The notes beneath the pieces are model-generated. The model saw nothing but the letters and a program-made list of their open reading frames with translations, was not told the origin of the DNA and searched no databases. From Chryseobacterium gleum (GTDB lineage Bacteria > Bacteroidota > Bacteroidia > Flavobacteriales > BACL11), in the NCBI GenBank assembly GCA_945865535.1, contig CAMBDW010000007.1:1-64000 (forward strand): DNA of 64,000 nt, given 5' to 3'. The position numbers were made by a program, and so were the translations under genes. Shown here piece after piece: positions 9,110 to 18,279 of this stretch (position 1 is its first letter; every line of letters starts with the position of its first letter).

Positions 9110-9117
9110 CAAACTTA
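9110..9117 (-). promoter_or_regulatory. -7 promoter box of tRNA-Arg
   Basis: TAAGTTTG on the minus strand is an exact TAnnTTTG match, 16 nt upstream of the tRNA. A TTTTG at 9140-9144, 22 nt further upstream, is a plausible -33 element. Confidence 0.65.
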
Positions 9118-9158
9118 AACTTTTTTGTCTTTTAATAAACAAAACCAAAATAAAATAT

Positions 9159-9638
9159 CTAGCTATTTAAAACAGCCATTTTAATAGCTGTAATTGCCGC
9201 CTCAGTGCCTTTATTACCAAGTTTGCCCCCTGATCGATTAATTGCTTGATCCATAGTATCATCAGTAAGGACTCCGAAAATAACAGGAATATCTAACTGA
9301 ATGTTTAAGTCTTTAATTCCCATTGCAACCGCATTACATATAAAATCAAAATGCTTAGTTTCTCCCTGAATAATACTGCCTAAACAAATAATTGCATTTG
9401 GCTTAGTTTTAGCAGCAACTTTAGCGCCAAATACTAATTCATAGCTTCCAGGAACAGAGTATTTGCGAATATCACCCACTTGCACTCCACACTCAATTAA
9501 TGTGTCATAAGCACCTTTAAATAGGTTATTTGTAATATTAGCATTCCACTCAGAAACAACAATACCAAAGGTCAATCCTTTGGCATTGGGTACTTCTTCC
9601 TTATTAAAGAGGTAGAGGTTTGTATTTTTAGTAGCCAT
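9159..9638 (-). CDS. ribH: 6,7-dimethyl-8-ribityllumazine synthase
   Basis: A 159-residue enzyme that condenses 5-amino-6-ribitylaminouracil with 3,4-dihydroxy-2-butanone 4-phosphate, the penultimate step of riboflavin synthesis. Family motifs in order are FGIVVSEWN near the N-terminus, VPGSYELVFGAK, ICLGSIIQGETKHFDFIC and the late PVIFGVLTDD. The ATG at 9638 gives the usual length; the longer frame from 9707 would overlap the upstream gene and has no family match. It starts 1 nt after the TPR gene stop, so it is the second gene of that operon. No FMN riboswitch is visible. Another riboflavin gene, ribD, lies about 31 kb away. Confidence 0.93.
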   Translation of the reverse strand: MATKNTNLYLFNKEEVPNAKGLTFGIVVSEWNANITNNLFKGAYDTLIECGVQVGDIRKYSVPGSYELVFGAKVAAKTKPNAIICLGSIIQGETKHFDFICNAVAMGIKDLNIQLDIPVIFGVLTDDTMDQAINRSGGKLGNKGTEAAITAIKMAVLNS

Positions 9639-9639
9639 C

Positions 9640-10317
9640 TTATCTATTTTCTGCTCTGGAAATATATTTTTCAATACCAGATGCTTCAAGTGAAGTTTTA
9701 AAATCAACTTTGATAGATTTATAAATCTCTAATGCCTCTGAATACTCTTTTTTTAATTCGTGAATCATAGCTAATTTCATCATGTATCTCGGTGTAGTAA
9801 ACTCATTGTTAGAATTTTCAACGGCATCTTTATAAGAGGACTTTGCTTTATCTGTATCACCAAGCTCCATATAAGCATCACCAATACATCCTAGAGCTAG
9901 AGATGACAATATAATATCATCAGATGAAAAATTTTCTAAATATGTAATTGCATTGTTGTAATCGCCATTGTGCAAATAGCAAAGTCCGGCATAGTAATTT
10001 ACTAAATTCCCAATTTTAGTTGAGCTATATTCTTCAGCTACATCTAAAAAACCAGAATATTGTCCATCACCATTAAGGGCAAGATTAAAGGAATCTTTTT
10101 GAAAATACAATTCAGCCATATATACTTCTATTTGAGCTTCTTCTTCTAAAGGTTCAATGTAGAATTTTTGATAAGCTTTAAAAAGCAAGATTAGACCTAT
10201 AATTGCTCCTAAAATTATCATCAAACTTTTCTGATTGTTTACAAGGTACTGCTCCGTTTTACTTAATGCTTGTTCAACTTGTATAAATTGATCTTCTGTT
10301 TTGTTTTTCTTTGCCAT
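9640..10317 (-). CDS. Membrane-anchored TPR protein (YfgM-like)
   Basis: A 225-residue protein with one transmembrane helix (about 37-54, SLMIILGAIIGLILLF) after a charged cytoplasmic start MAKKNKTEDQF, then TPR-like helical pairs through the rest of the chain (YYAGLCYLHNGDYNNAI, IGDAYMELGDTDKA). Its architecture resembles the YfgM family of periplasmic TPR chaperone-linked proteins. The ATG at 10317 was preferred over the one at 10341 because the predicted transcription start from the -7 box at 10339-10346 lies between them. It is first in a two-gene operon with ribH. The functional partner is unknown. Confidence 0.75.
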   Translation of the reverse strand: MAKKNKTEDQFIQVEQALSKTEQYLVNNQKSLMIILGAIIGLILLFKAYQKFYIEPLEEEAQIEVYMAELYFQKDSFNLALNGDGQYSGFLDVAEEYSSTKIGNLVNYYAGLCYLHNGDYNNAITYLENFSSDDIILSSLALGCIGDAYMELGDTDKAKSSYKDAVENSNNEFTTPRYMMKLAMIHELKKEYSEALEIYKSIKVDFKTSLEASGIEKYISRAENR

Positions 10318-10338
10318 TATAATCTTATTTTTGGGGCG

Positions 10339-10346
10339 CAAATATA
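10339..10346 (-). promoter_or_regulatory. -7 promoter box of the TPR-ribH operon
   Basis: TATATTTG on the minus strand fits TAnnTTTG exactly and ends 21 nt before the ATG at 10317. It is followed by a GC-rich start (GCGCCCC) as seen at several other promoters in this window. Confidence 0.65.
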
Positions 10347-10423
10347 AGTTTTTTTTTAAACAACAATTCGTTTTTATTAGTAGGATTGTTTTAAATAGAG
10401 ATAAATAACTAAAAAGTAAGATT

Positions 10424-11533
10424 TTGTTTTTAAAAAACCTGCAATTACATCAGTTTAAAAACCATAGTGAAAGTAAATTTACTTTCACTAAGCCCGTAAA
10501 TTGCTTTGTCGGTAGTAATGGTGCTGGAAAAACAAATATACTTGATGCCATACATTACTTATCTCAAACCAAAAGCTACTTTAACCATATTGACAGCCAA
10601 AACATACAATTTAAGCAAGCTTATTTTATGTTAAAAGGCACTTTTGATAAAGATGGTAGTACTTCTGAAATACAGTGTAATTTAAAAGAAGGGGAAGCAA
10701 AAAGTGTCCAAAAGAATAATAAAAAATACATTCGATTTTCAGAACACATTGGACAATTTCCTATCATAATAATATCTCCAACGGACACCAATTTAATACT
10801 AGAAGAAAGTGAAGTAAGAAGAAAGTATTTAGATAGCAGTATAGCGCAATACAAACAAAGCTATTTGCAAGTATTAATACAGTATAATAAAGCTCTAAAA
10901 CAAAGAAATGCCCTTTTAAAACAGTTTAATGATAAAGGATATTATGATGCTATAACTCTTGAAATATATGACAAGCAACTGATAGAACATGGAAATATCA
11001 TCCACAGAGAAAGAAAAGAATTTTTAAAACAGCTTACTCCTGTATTTAACAAATATTATTCTGAGATATCAGCAGGTAATGAAGTAGTTGATTTAGAATA
11101 TAAATCGCAATTGAATGATGATGACTTCGGTGCATTACTTCTTGCAAGTAACTCAAAAGATAGAATAAGTAAAACAACACAAGTAGGAACACATAAAGAT
11201 GATATTTTCTTTAAAATGAATGCTCACTCTATAAAAAAAATAGGATCCCAAGGTCAACAAAAGTCTTTTTTGATTGCGCTAAAATTAGCTCAATTTGACT
11301 TTATAAAAAAACAACTAGGATTCAAACCTATTTTACTACTAGATGATATATTTGATAAATTAGATGATCATAGAATATTAAAACTCATCAGTTTTGTAAA
11401 TAAAAATGTATTTGGACAGGTGTTTATTACCGATACTCATGCAAAAAGAAGCGCAGCAATACTTACAAAAGCAGGAATTACTTATAGCATTTACACTATA
11501 GAAAATGGCAAGCTAACTGATGAGGGGAAATAA
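10424..11533 (+). CDS. recF: DNA replication and repair protein RecF
   Basis: A 369-residue SMC-like ATPase that helps load RecA at single-strand gaps through RecFOR. Walker A GSNGAGKT is at residues 30-37, the ABC signature-like region is GSQGQQKSF, and Walker B is ILLLDDIFDKLD near residue 300. The best start is a TTG at 10424, giving MFLKNLQLHQFKNH, the normal N-terminus of the family; no ATG is nearby. The 3' end overlaps the next gene by 14 nt, suggesting translational coupling. A TAGGATTG at 10381 is a one-mismatch -7 candidate. recR for the same pathway lies near 57 kb. Confidence 0.93.
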   Translation: MFLKNLQLHQFKNHSESKFTFTKPVNCFVGSNGAGKTNILDAIHYLSQTKSYFNHIDSQNIQFKQAYFMLKGTFDKDGSTSEIQCNLKEGEAKSVQKNNKKYIRFSEHIGQFPIIIISPTDTNLILEESEVRRKYLDSSIAQYKQSYLQVLIQYNKALKQRNALLKQFNDKGYYDAITLEIYDKQLIEHGNIIHRERKEFLKQLTPVFNKYYSEISAGNEVVDLEYKSQLNDDDFGALLLASNSKDRISKTTQVGTHKDDIFFKMNAHSIKKIGSQGQQKSFLIALKLAQFDFIKKQLGFKPILLLDDIFDKLDDHRILKLISFVNKNVFGQVFITDTHAKRSAAILTKAGITYSIYTIENGKLTDEGK

Positions 11534-11810
11534 CAATCGAAAAGTAGGGGACATCATTAGAAAATTGATGAAAAATCCAAAGCTAGCAGAAAAATTAGAT
11601 AAGTTAAATGCCCTAGATGCTTGGGAAGAAATTATTGGTGCGCCAATATCCAAATACATTACTGATCAAAAGATATACAAAGGTATTTTATATGTAAAAC
11701 TTAAATCGGCAGTAGTGAGAAATGAGTTAAGTTACAAAAAGTCAGATTTTATCAGCCAAATAAACCAAAAAGTAGGCAAGAAGTTAATTACTGATATAGT
11801 TTTGAAGTAA
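11520..11810 (+). CDS. DUF721 / DciA-like protein
   Basis: A 96-residue protein of the DUF721 family, whose domain is shared with DciA, the bacterial helicase-loading factor of replication. The typical core is seen as LNALDAWEEIIGAPISKYI followed by LYVKLKSAVVRNELSY and a C-terminal KLITDIVL strand. It overlaps recF by 14 nt; a recF-DUF721 pairing is common in Bacteroidota and fits a role at DNA. It ends just before a bidirectional terminator. Whether it loads DnaB here is inference. Confidence 0.8.
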   Translation: MRGNNNRKVGDIIRKLMKNPKLAEKLDKLNALDAWEEIIGAPISKYITDQKIYKGILYVKLKSAVVRNELSYKKSDFISQINQKVGKKLITDIVLK

Positions 11811-11815
11811 AACAA

Positions 11816-11841
11816 AAAAGTCTCCTAAAAAGGAGGCTTTT
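11816..11841. terminator. Bidirectional terminator between the DUF721 gene and ndk
   Basis: AAAAGTCTCCT pairs with AGGAGGCTTTT around an AAAA loop, with one mismatch. T-rich tracts follow in both directions, so it can stop both convergent genes. Confidence 0.75.
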
Positions 11842-11865
11842 ATTGGGTATTACCAGCTTAAAAGA

Positions 11866-12282
11866 TTAGTATCTTTCCTCAGTAGAAAAATGAAAATCAG
11901 CTTCAATTTTAGCATTTTCATCAGAATCAGACCCATGTACAGCATTTTCAGCTAGTGAAGTAGCGTACTTCTTTCTAATGGTCCCTTCAGCAGCTTCTAA
12001 AGGGTTAGTGGCACCTATTAAAGTCCTGAAATCAGCTACTGCATTATGTTTTTCCAAGATAGCCGCAATAATGGGCCCACCACTCATATAATCAACCAAT
12101 TCCCCATAAAAAGGTCTTGCTTTATGTACAGCATAAAACGCTCCAGCTCTTTCTTTGGATAATAACACTTTTTTCATTGCGACAATTCTAAAACCTCCTT
12201 CTTCAATCATTTTCAAAATTCCTCCACTATTATTAGCGGCAACAGCTTCAGGCTTAATCATTGTAAATGTAATGTTTCCCAT
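11866..12282 (-). CDS. ndk: Nucleoside diphosphate kinase
   Basis: A 138-residue housekeeping kinase that moves the gamma phosphate from ATP to nucleoside diphosphates through a phosphohistidine. The active-site motif NAVHGSDS places the catalytic residue at His116; the N-terminal [10 protein letters not shown] and [15 protein letters not shown] tracts are typical. The ATG at 12282 gives the standard start [11 protein letters not shown]; an upstream ATG at 12330 lies before the predicted transcription start. It is monocistronic: its own -7 box is at 12310-12317 and a terminator lies behind it. It is divergent from the DHH phosphoesterase gene. Confidence 0.95.
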   Translation of the reverse strand: MGNITFTMIKPEAVAANNSGGILKMIEEGGFRIVAMKKVLLSKERAGAFYAVHKARPFYGELVDYMSGGPIIAAILEKHNAVADFRTLIGATNPLEAAEGTIRKKYATSLAENAVHGSDSDENAKIEADFHFSTEERY

Positions 12283-12309
12283 CTTATTTGTATTTTTTAT
12301 TAAGGGCTG

Positions 12310-12317
12310 CAAAATTA
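12310..12317 (-). promoter_or_regulatory. -7 promoter box of ndk
   Basis: TAATTTTG on the minus strand matches TAnnTTTG and is followed by GCAGCCC, a start sequence shared with the tRNA-Arg promoter. It lies 27 nt before the ATG. Confidence 0.65.
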
Positions 12318-12352
12318 TAATTTTAATCAAAACTCACTCTTATTTCTTTTAT

Positions 12353-12360
12353 TATTTTTG
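12353..12360 (+). promoter_or_regulatory. -7 promoter box of the DHH phosphoesterase gene
   Basis: TATTTTTG fits TAnnTTTG. It ends 7 nt before the ATG at 12368, so the mRNA leader would be only a few nucleotides long. Confidence 0.6.
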
Positions 12361-12367
12361 CAACCAT

Positions 12368-13381
12368 ATGCTAGAAAATGTTTCGATACTAAAAAACCTG
12401 CTTACTCCACCTAAGCAAATTGTAATAACAACACACAGAGGTCCTGATGGTGATGCGATGGGATCCTCTCTGGCATTGTTTCATTTTTTAAAGCAATTCA
12501 GGCATACTATTAGTGTAATCACCCCTAATGAATATGCAAATTTTTTACATTGGATGCCTGGCAATAATGAAGTTTTAGTTTATGAAGGAAATGAAGAAGA
12601 AGCACAAAAAATAACCAAAAATGCTGATTTAATTTTTTTGATGGATTTTAGCCATATAAGTAGAATTTCTGATTTTGGAGAAACTGTTACCAAGGCTAAG
12701 GCTACCAAAATACTTATTGATCATCATCAAGACCCAGACATGAATATTGCCGATATTATTTTTAGTGATACTCAAGCGTGCTCTACAGCACAATTAGTAT
12801 ATGAAATAATTGATGCCATGGAACTTAGTAACCATATCAATAAAGCCATTGCGGAATGTTTATATGTTGGCATAATGACCGATACAGGTAGTTTTAAATA
12901 TTCTAATGTAACTGCAAAAACACATCATATAATTGCAAAACTAATTGCAGCAGGAGCTGAGAATGCTAAAATTCATGATTTGATTTACGACAATTCATCA
13001 GCTAATAGAATGAGATTATTAGGCTATTGCCTTAATGAAAAATTATTACTTTATCCAGAGAATAATAGTGCTGTAATTTCGTTAGCTGCTGAGGAATTAG
13101 AGCGATTTGAGTTCCAAAAAGGAGATACTGAAGGTTTTGTAAATTATGCCTTAGCCATTAAAGGCATAAAATTTGCTGCTTTTATTGCCGAGAAAGATGG
13201 ATTTGTAAAACTTTCTTTGCGCTCGAAAGGTAATTTCAATGTAAATGAAATAGCAAATAAATACTTTAATGGAGGAGGGCATATAAATGCTTCAGGTGGG
13301 ATTTCACAAGTATCAGTAAATGAAACAATTAAACTAATTGAGAAAATAATAAATACTTATAAAAAAGAACTAACCAATTAA
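12368..13381 (+). CDS. DHH-family phosphoesterase (NrnA-like nanoRNase/pAp phosphatase)
   Basis: A 337-residue enzyme expected to degrade 2-5 nt oligoribonucleotides and possibly dephosphorylate pAp. The DHH domain shows THRGPDGDAMGSS (His23, Asp27, Asp29), a later MDFSH, and LIDHH; the C-terminal DHHA1 domain has the substrate-binding GGGHINASGG. These are the metal and RNA-binding motifs of NrnA. The ATG at 12368 is chosen because the longer frame back to 12155 runs antisense through ndk and through the promoter. The PPIase gene follows after 9 nt. NrnA versus a related c-di-nucleotide phosphodiesterase cannot be settled by eye. Confidence 0.88.
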   Translation: MLENVSILKNLLTPPKQIVITTHRGPDGDAMGSSLALFHFLKQFRHTISVITPNEYANFLHWMPGNNEVLVYEGNEEEAQKITKNADLIFLMDFSHISRISDFGETVTKAKATKILIDHHQDPDMNIADIIFSDTQACSTAQLVYEIIDAMELSNHINKAIAECLYVGIMTDTGSFKYSNVTAKTHHIIAKLIAAGAENAKIHDLIYDNSSANRMRLLGYCLNEKLLLYPENNSAVISLAAEELERFEFQKGDTEGFVNYALAIKGIKFAAFIAEKDGFVKLSLRSKGNFNVNEIANKYFNGGGHINASGGISQVSVNETIKLIEKIINTYKKELTN

Positions 13382-13390
13382 AATTAAACT

Positions 13391-14503
13391 ATGAAAAAAA
13401 TCACAATTCTATCTATGTTATGCGCTGTAACGTTCGGTGCATTTTCGCAAAATGTTTTCAAGAAAGAAACAACTACAACTAATAATAATAAAAAATCAAA
13501 TTTAGAAAACGGTATGTACGCAAAAATAAATACAACAAAAGGAGATATCTTAATTCAGTTAGAATATGAGAAAACACCACTTACAGTAGCCAATTTTGTA
13601 GCTCTAGCAGAAGGAACTATGGAAAACAACAAAAAAAATCAAGGAGTTCCTTATTATAATGGTTTAAAATTCCATAGAGTAATTGCTGACTTTATGATAC
13701 AAGGTGGTTGTCCAGAAGGTACTGGTGGTGGTGGACCAGGTTACAACTTTTATGATGAAACAAGAAAAGATTTGACCCATAATGGTCCTGGAATATTATC
13801 CATGGCAAATTCTGATCCTCAAGGCTCAAAACAAGCTTATGGTAATACAGGCATGACAAATGGAAGTCAATTTTTTATTACACATAAAGAAACACCTTGG
13901 TTAGATGGGTTTCATACCGTATTTGGACATGTAATAGAGGGTATGGATGTTGTAAATGCAATTACTCAAGATGATGTAATGAATACAGTTACTATTATAA
14001 GACAAGGTGCAACTGCAAAAGCATTTAACGCTCCAAAAGTATTTAAAGCTGCGCAAGTAGATTTGGAGAAAGTAAATGCTGAGAAAGCAAAAAAAGCTAT
14101 TGAAGAAATGAACAATCTTACTCAAGGGGCTACAATAACAGCTAGTGGATTAGCTTATAAAGTGATTGCAAAAGGCACTGGTGAAGTGCATCCAGCTGCT
14201 ACAAGCACCGTGAAGGTGCATTATACAGGCAAACTTGTAGATGGTACAATATTTGATTCTTCAGTACAAAGAGGTGAGCCGGTTGAATTTCCTTTAAATC
14301 GTGTGATTCCAGGTTGGACAGAAGGAGTTCAACTGATGGTTGTTGGAGATAAATGGACTTTTATTATTCCAGGAAATCTTGCATATGGAGAAAGAGGTAT
14401 TCCTCAAGCAGGAATTGGTCCAAATGCTACTCTTATTTTTGAAGTAGAATTATTAGATATTCTAGAATCAGGAGATGATCCTCATAAAGGACACAATCAC
14501 TAA
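13391..14503 (+). CDS. Secreted cyclophilin-FKBP fusion peptidylprolyl isomerase
   Basis: A 370-residue protein carrying two unrelated prolyl isomerase folds. After a signal peptide ([19 protein letters not shown]) comes a cyclophilin domain (about 42-215) with [13 protein letters not shown] and GSQFFITH, then a Lys/Ala-rich helical linker, then an FKBP domain (about 250-360) with [29 protein letters not shown] and AYGERG. The tail DPHKGHNH is His-rich. It is probably a periplasmic foldase for outer-membrane or T9SS cargo. Such fusions are known in Bacteroidota. It follows the DHH gene by 9 nt and ends at a strong terminator. Confidence 0.92.
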   Translation: MKKITILSMLCAVTFGAFSQNVFKKETTTTNNNKKSNLENGMYAKINTTKGDILIQLEYEKTPLTVANFVALAEGTMENNKKNQGVPYYNGLKFHRVIADFMIQGGCPEGTGGGGPGYNFYDETRKDLTHNGPGILSMANSDPQGSKQAYGNTGMTNGSQFFITHKETPWLDGFHTVFGHVIEGMDVVNAITQDDVMNTVTIIRQGATAKAFNAPKVFKAAQVDLEKVNAEKAKKAIEEMNNLTQGATITASGLAYKVIAKGTGEVHPAATSTVKVHYTGKLVDGTIFDSSVQRGEPVEFPLNRVIPGWTEGVQLMVVGDKWTFIIPGNLAYGERGIPQAGIGPNATLIFEVELLDILESGDDPHKGHNH

Positions 14504-14526
14504 ATTGTAAATAAAACATAACTTTG

Positions 14527-14559
14527 AAAAGGCTGACATTTGTCAGTCTTTTCTTTTTT
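14527..14559 (+). terminator. Terminator of the PPIase gene
   Basis: AAAAGGCTGACA (14527-14538) pairs with TGTCAGTCTTTT (14541-14552) with one mismatch and a tight loop. A T-rich run follows, just ahead of the typA promoter. Confidence 0.85.
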
Positions 14560-14575
14560 AAGCCAAAAATAAGAT

Positions 14576-14583
14576 TATTTTTG
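14576..14583 (+). promoter_or_regulatory. -7 promoter box of typA
   Basis: TATTTTTG fits TAnnTTTG and is followed by GCCCGCC. It lies 19 nt before the typA ATG and should drive the typA, ABC-F and helicase genes. Confidence 0.65.
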
Positions 14584-14602
14584 CCCGCCTTAAAATCAGA
14601 CT

Positions 14603-16372
14603 ATGAAATCCATTAGAAATATTGCAATTATTGCCCATGTCGATCATGGAAAAACTACTTTGGTTGACAGAATTATTGATCAATGTAAAGTTCTGGATGA
14701 GCACAAAGAAAGAACCGAATTATTACTTGATAATAATGATTTAGAGCGCGAAAGAGGTATTACCATTCTTGCAAAGAATGTTTCTGTTACTTATAAAGAT
14801 GTAAAAATTAATGTGATTGACACTCCAGGACATGCTGATTTTGGAGGAGAGGTAGAGCGGGTACTTAAAATGGCTGATGGGGTATTGTTATTAGTTGATG
14901 CTTTTGAAGGAGCTATGCCACAAACCAGATTCGTGCTGGGAAAAGCAATTGAATTAGGACTAAAACCTATTGTAGTTGTAAATAAAGTAGATAAAGAGAA
15001 TTGTACCCCTGATTTAGTTCAAGAGGCAATCTTTGAGTTAATGTTTAATCTTGATGCTACTGAAGAACAGTTAGATTTTGTTACCCTTTTCGGATCCTCT
15101 AAACAAGGCTGGATGAGCCATAATTGGAAAAATAAGACAGAAAACATCTCACTACTATTAGATGCTGTGATTGATGAGATTCCTGAGGCTCCTTACAATG
15201 AAGGAACTCCTCAGATGCAAATTACATCTTTAGATTATTCAAAATTTGTTGGGCGTATTGCAATTGGTCGAATTTTTAGAGGTGATTTAGAACAAGGAAA
15301 AGACTATACACTATGCAAATCTAATGGTGAAAGAAAGAAAGTTCGAATAAAGGAATTACATGTTTTTGAAGGGATGGGAAAGGAACAAGTAAAAACTGCT
15401 CGCTCAGGAGATATTTGTTCTATAGTAGGATTAGATGATTTTGAGATTGGGGACACCTTAGCTGATTTAGAAAATCCAGAAGAATTACCAAGAATTGAAA
15501 TTGATGAACCAACAATGAGTATGTTGTTTACTATAAATAACTCTCCATTTTTTGGAAAAGAGGGAAAGTTCTGCACTTCTCGTCATTTAAGAGATAGATT
15601 GTATAAAGAATTAGAAAAAAACTTAGCATTAAAAGTGGAAGATGGAGCTTCTGAAGATAAATTTAATGTGTTTGGAAGAGGGATTCTACATTTATCCGTT
15701 TTAATAGAAACAATGCGTAGAGAAGGATTTGAATTTCAAGTAGGAAAACCTCAGGTAATTATCAAGGAAATTGATGGCAATAAATGCGAGCCAATGGAGA
15801 CTTTAGTTATTGATGTCCCTGCAGAGTTTGCTGGTAAAGCTATTGAATTAGTAACACAAAGAAAGGGCGATCTTCTTATAATGGAACCCAAAGGTGATTT
15901 ACAACATTTAGAATTTGATATTCCATCAAGAGGATTGATTGGATTAAGAAATAATATCCTTACTGCTACTGCTGGTAATGCGGTTATGACTCACAGATTT
16001 AGAGAATACGCCCCTTTTAAAGGCCAAATTACTGAACGGATGAAGGGCTCTCTAATTTCAATGGAATCAGGTAGCTCAACTGCATTTTCAATTTGGAAAC
16101 TCCAAGAGAGAGGAAGATTTTTTATTTCACCAGGTATTGAAATTTACAAAGGACAAGTAATTGGGGAAAATAGCCGAGATAATGATTTAGACATTAATGT
16201 GATAAAAGGAAAACAATTAACCAATATGCGTAAGACGGGATCAGATGCCGCAATTATTGTAACTCCAAAGGTTGATTTTTCTCTAGAAGAGAGTATGGAG
16301 TACATTCAAGCTGATGAGTATTTAGAAGTCACTCCAAAATCATTAAGAATGCGTAAGATTAGTTATCGCTAG
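14603..16372 (+). CDS. typA: Ribosome-associated GTPase TypA/BipA
   Basis: A 589-residue translational GTPase that binds 70S ribosomes and supports 50S assembly and stress or cold growth. GTPase motifs are clear: [10 protein letters not shown] (P-loop), [11 protein letters not shown] (switch I), [12 protein letters not shown], and NKVDKENC. Elongation-factor-like domains follow, and the C-terminus has the TypA-specific [18 protein letters not shown]. Length is near the family norm of about 600. It begins a three-gene group; the ABC-F gene starts 11 nt after its stop. All three products act on RNA or ribosomes, which suggests shared control. Confidence 0.95.
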   Translation: MKSIRNIAIIAHVDHGKTTLVDRIIDQCKVLDEHKERTELLLDNNDLERERGITILAKNVSVTYKDVKINVIDTPGHADFGGEVERVLKMADGVLLLVDAFEGAMPQTRFVLGKAIELGLKPIVVVNKVDKENCTPDLVQEAIFELMFNLDATEEQLDFVTLFGSSKQGWMSHNWKNKTENISLLLDAVIDEIPEAPYNEGTPQMQITSLDYSKFVGRIAIGRIFRGDLEQGKDYTLCKSNGERKKVRIKELHVFEGMGKEQVKTARSGDICSIVGLDDFEIGDTLADLENPEELPRIEIDEPTMSMLFTINNSPFFGKEGKFCTSRHLRDRLYKELEKNLALKVEDGASEDKFNVFGRGILHLSVLIETMRREGFEFQVGKPQVIIKEIDGNKCEPMETLVIDVPAEFAGKAIELVTQRKGDLLIMEPKGDLQHLEFDIPSRGLIGLRNNILTATAGNAVMTHRFREYAPFKGQITERMKGSLISMESGSSTAFSIWKLQERGRFFISPGIEIYKGQVIGENSRDNDLDINVIKGKQLTNMRKTGSDAAIIVTPKVDFSLEESMEYIQADEYLEVTPKSLRMRKISYR

Positions 16373-16383
16373 TTTGAATTTGT

Positions 16384-18258
16384 ATGAACTTATTAGCAGT
16401 TGAAAATTTAGCCAAGAATTTTGGGGAAAGAATCCTCTTTGAGGGGCTTAGCTTTGGTCTATCGCAAGGCGATAAAGTTGGCTTAATTGCTTCTAATGGA
16501 GCTGGAAAATCCACACTATTAAAGATTATTGCAGGAATAGATTCTCTTGATGATGGAGAGGTTGTTTTTAGAAGTGAATGTAGGGTTTCTTACTTACAAC
16601 AAGATGCTCTATTTGATGATAATATGACCATAACTGAGCTTATAGATAGTACTCATAACAAAATCAGTTTATTAGTAAGGGAATATGAAAATGCAGTTCA
16701 AGCACACAGTAAAAATAACTCCACTCAAACACAAAAAGATCTGGAGCTAGTAAGTGCAAAAATGGAGCTAGAAAATGCTTGGGATTATGAGAGAAGAAGC
16801 AAACAAATACTCTCTAAGTTTAATATCTCCGATTTTGAGCAAAAAGTAGGAAAACTATCAGGTGGGCAAAAAAAAAGATTAGCTCTTGCATTACTGCTTT
16901 TAGAAAATGCTGATATCCTACTTTTAGATGAACCAACCAATCACTTAGATATTGGAATGATTGAATGGTTGGAAAAATATTTGCAACAGCAAAAAATCAC
17001 TCTTTTAATGGTTACTCACGATAGGTACTTCTTGGAGAGAGTGTGTAATAACATTATTGAATTGGAAGGAGGAAATCTGTACCATCACCATGGTAATTAC
17101 GAGTATTTTCTAGAGAAAAGAGCAGAAAGAGAAAGTAATTTTGATGTAGAAGTGTCAAAAGCTCAAAAACTCATGAAAAAAGAGTTGGAATGGATTAGGA
17201 GACAGCCCAAAGCTAGAACTACAAAATCTAAAGCTAGAGTAGATAATTTTGAAGAAATTAAGAAAAAGGCAACATCAAAAAGACTAAAGCAAGAGCTTAA
17301 TATTGATGTGAAAATGGATAGGATAGGAGGAAAGATTCTAGAACTTAAGAACATTAAAAAAAGCTATGGTGATTTAACCATTCTAGATGGATTCAATTAT
17401 ATATTTAAAAAAGGGGAGAGGATAGGGATACTAGGAAAAAATGGAGTAGGTAAATCAACGTTTTTGAATATTATAACTGGCAAAGAAGATGCTGATAGTG
17501 GAAAAATTAACATAGGGGAGACCATTAATTTTGGCTACTTTACTCAAGCTAGTTTTGGAGTTGATGAAAGCAGAAGAGTAATTACTGTTCTTAAGGATAT
17601 TGCAGAATTTATTGTAATGTCCGATAAAAAGAAAGTAAGTGCCTCTCAGCTGTTGGAACATTTTATGTTTACTCCAGAGATGCAATTTACTGAAGTAAAA
17701 CGCCTAAGTGGAGGAGAAAAAAGAAGATTGCATTTACTTACAGTACTCATGAAAAATCCTAATTTTTTAATTTTAGATGAGCCAACTAACGACCTTGATT
17801 TACTGACACTTACAAAATTAGAAGAATTCCTTTTACAATATAAAGGGTGCTTGGTATTGGTATCTCATGATAGATTTTTTATTGATAAATTAACAGAACA
17901 TTTATTTGTTTTTAAGGGAGATGGAATAATTGAGGATCATTACTGTACTTATAGTCAATATAGAGAAAAGCAAATTGAAGAAGACAAGGAGTTTAAGAAA
18001 ATACAACATTTAGAAAAAGAAAACTCAAAAGCAAAAGCTACAAGTAAAAAACTAACTTTTAACGAAAAGTTTGAATATGACAATCTAGCAAAAGACTTAG
18101 CCCAACTAGAAAAAGAGAAAAAAGAATTAGAGATTATTATTCAAAATCCAAATATTGAACTGGATAAAATGCTAGCTGCTAGTGAAAGAATTGGAAAAAT
18201 AATCATCCTAATTGATGAAAAGGAACTCAGATGGCTTGAGCTAGATGAAAAACAGTAA
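16384..18258 (+). CDS. ABC-F family ATPase (Uup-like)
   Basis: A 624-residue soluble tandem ABC ATPase without membrane segments, acting on ribosomes or on DNA branch structures. First cassette: ASNGAGKST, LSGGQKKRLALA, LLLDEPTNHLD. Second cassette: GKNGVGKST, LSGGEKRRLHLL, LILDEPTNDLD. Between them is the linker with RRQPKARTTKSKA, and the C-terminus is a Lys/Glu-rich coiled coil of about 90 residues as in Uup. It sits 11 nt behind typA and 21 nt before the helicase gene, consistent with a translation-related role. Uup versus another ABC-F subgroup cannot be decided without alignment. Confidence 0.9.
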   Translation: MNLLAVENLAKNFGERILFEGLSFGLSQGDKVGLIASNGAGKSTLLKIIAGIDSLDDGEVVFRSECRVSYLQQDALFDDNMTITELIDSTHNKISLLVREYENAVQAHSKNNSTQTQKDLELVSAKMELENAWDYERRSKQILSKFNISDFEQKVGKLSGGQKKRLALALLLLENADILLLDEPTNHLDIGMIEWLEKYLQQQKITLLMVTHDRYFLERVCNNIIELEGGNLYHHHGNYEYFLEKRAERESNFDVEVSKAQKLMKKELEWIRRQPKARTTKSKARVDNFEEIKKKATSKRLKQELNIDVKMDRIGGKILELKNIKKSYGDLTILDGFNYIFKKGERIGILGKNGVGKSTFLNIITGKEDADSGKINIGETINFGYFTQASFGVDESRRVITVLKDIAEFIVMSDKKKVSASQLLEHFMFTPEMQFTEVKRLSGGEKRRLHLLTVLMKNPNFLILDEPTNDLDLLTLTKLEEFLLQYKGCLVLVSHDRFFIDKLTEHLFVFKGDGIIEDHYCTYSQYREKQIEEDKEFKKIQHLEKENSKAKATSKKLTFNEKFEYDNLAKDLAQLEKEKKELEIIIQNPNIELDKMLAASERIGKIIILIDEKELRWLELDEKQ

Positions 18259-18279
18259 TTTTGTAATAAATCATAAAAA

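Noticed and set aside
12155-12367. 71-codon extension of the DHH phosphoesterase
   Set aside because: It reads antisense to ndk and through the divergent promoters; the family starts at 12368.
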